A DNA stretch of 51,433 bases from Microbispora triticiradicis (GTDB lineage: Bacteria > Actinomycetota > Actinomycetes > Streptosporangiales > Streptosporangiaceae). The DNA is taken from positions 1 through 51,433 of the forward strand of contig QFZU02000142.1 of the NCBI GenBank assembly GCA_003260025.2, written 5' to 3'. Below, piece after piece: positions 50,897-51,433 of this stretch. The notes under the pieces were generated by a model, which did no database searches, was not told the DNA's origin, and saw nothing but the letters and a program-made list of their open reading frames with translations. Both the position numbers and the translations under genes were made by a program. Position 1 is the stretch's first letter. Every line of letters begins with the position of its first letter.

Positions 50897-51238
50897 TCAG
50901 AGCGAGTCGTACGCGGCGGCCACCTTCTTGGGGACGACCATCCGCCAGGCGTCGGTGACGAGCTCCCGCATCTCGGCCACGTCGATGGCCGCCAGCCGGA
51001 CCCGGACCCACTGGTAGCGCTCGTCCGAGGGCAGGGGCATGAGGAACTTCTCCGGCTCGGCGGCCACGAGGGCCGCCCGTTCCTCCTTGGGGAACCCGAA
51101 GCCCATCAGGGTCTCGTCCGGGGACACGGAGGCGTACACGATGCCCCTGACCCGGAACTTCACGTGGTCGCGGACCAGTGCCTCCTCGGTGCGCGGCAGT
51201 GCCCGCGCGACCTGCCGGACGTCGTCGGCTGTGACCAT
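50897..51238 (-). CDS. MmcQ/YjbR-family protein
   Basis: 113 residues: VARALPRTEEALVRDHVKFRVRGIVYASVSPDETLMGFGFPKEERAALVAAEPEKFLMP and YQWVRVRLAAIDVAEMRELVTDAWRMVVPKK are the conserved CyaY-like fold of the MmcQ/YjbR family, predicted DNA-binding but without assigned role. It converges on the SDR gene (26-bp gap). Confidence 0.9.
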   Translation of the reverse strand: MVTADDVRQVARALPRTEEALVRDHVKFRVRGIVYASVSPDETLMGFGFPKEERAALVAAEPEKFLMPLPSDERYQWVRVRLAAIDVAEMRELVTDAWRMVVPKKVAAAYDSL

Positions 51239-51306
51239 CGGACGCTCTCCTTCCGTCGCCGACGAAGGTAGCCGCCGCCACCGACATTCCGGCCACCCGG
51301 CAGCGA

Positions 51307-51336
51307 GGTGCCCCGCGACACGCGTCGCGGGGCACC
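51307..51336 (-). terminator. Strong hairpin terminator
   Basis: GGTGCCCCGCGAC (51307-51319) and GTCGCGGGGCACC (51324-51336) form a perfect 13-bp stem with a 4-nt loop, just after the stop of the gene that runs off the window end on the minus strand. Confidence 0.8.
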
Positions 51337-51354
51337 CTGCGGTCAGGAGCTGGG

Positions 51355-51433
51355 TCAGGACTGGTTGAAGAGGGAGAGGGTGAGGGTGGAGTGGTATTCG
51401 CCGGCGGCGACGTCGACGGGGGTGCGCAGGGCG
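51355..51433 (-). CDS. C-terminal fragment of a gene continuing beyond the window
   Basis: On the minus strand the frame ends ...TPVDVAAGEYHSTLTLSLFNQS before TGA at 51355-51357. The alternating hydrophobic/Thr pattern (AGEYHSTLTLSLF) is the last strands of an Ig-like or WxL-like beta-sandwich in a secreted protein; this is suggestive only from 25 residues. The terminator just downstream supports a real gene end. Confidence 0.55.
   Translation of the reverse strand, partial: ALRTPVDVAAGEYHSTLTLSLFNQS

Overview
This is high-GC actinobacterial chromosome with dense, often overlapping genes, GTG/TTG starts and many actinobacterial families: LacI-regulated sugar operons without their own ATPase, a bacterial PH-domain pair, an mre/rod cluster, PP2C and Ser/Thr kinases, and F420-type luciferase-like enzymes. 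A filamentous actinomycete, perhaps of the Streptosporangiales, is the best guess. That placement is inferred from gene style; the window holds no rRNA or other marker gene. I saw no tRNA, rRNA, CRISPR array or insertion sequence.

Layout. 1-1.4 kb: the tail of a kinase-like membrane protein whose first visible residues look like GlgC, a perfect CebR-type operator, and mscL. 1.5-6.6 kb: a GntR/YtrA-type operon (regulator, ABC ATPase, ABC-2 permease, S41 protease lipoprotein, then a PAF-acetylhydrolase-like lipoprotein) behind a strong inverted-repeat operator. 6.7-19.4 kb: a carbohydrate locus with two GH87 alpha-1,3-glucanases, a cytoplasmic GH13 alpha-glucosidase, a binding protein with two permeases, and two closely similar LacI regulators. 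It reads as a complete extracellular cleavage, uptake and intracellular hydrolysis route for alpha-1,3-glucan or nigeran, polymers found in fungal walls.

19.5-28.1 kb: small proteins, a degenerate anti-sigma-like ATPase, an MFS transporter, a luciferase-like oxidoreductase, two PH-domain membrane proteins, an agmatinase-family enzyme and a beta-lactamase-fold lipoprotein. 28.2-34.9 kb: the cell-elongation operon mreB-mreC-mreD-PBP2-rodA plus a zinc-ribbon/DUF2293 gene. 34.9-38.6 kb: the most unusual set, an N6-adenine-type DNA methylase with an N-terminal helix-turn-helix and a specificity-like tail, followed on the same strand by a soluble Ser/Thr kinase and divergent from a PP2C phosphatase; the 52-bp divergent gap is packed with repeats that run into the phosphatase start codon.

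38.6-51.4 kb: mixed metabolism and regulation: two SDR oxidoreductases, a CGNR zinc-finger protein, a secreted GH10 xylanase with a CBM2-like module, acetate kinase, a PhzF-family protein, an AhpD-like protein, a NarL-type two-component pair, cobalamin-independent methionine synthase, an XRE regulator facing an SDR across a 25-bp near-perfect palindrome, an MmcQ/YjbR protein, and the 3' end of a gene that leaves the window.
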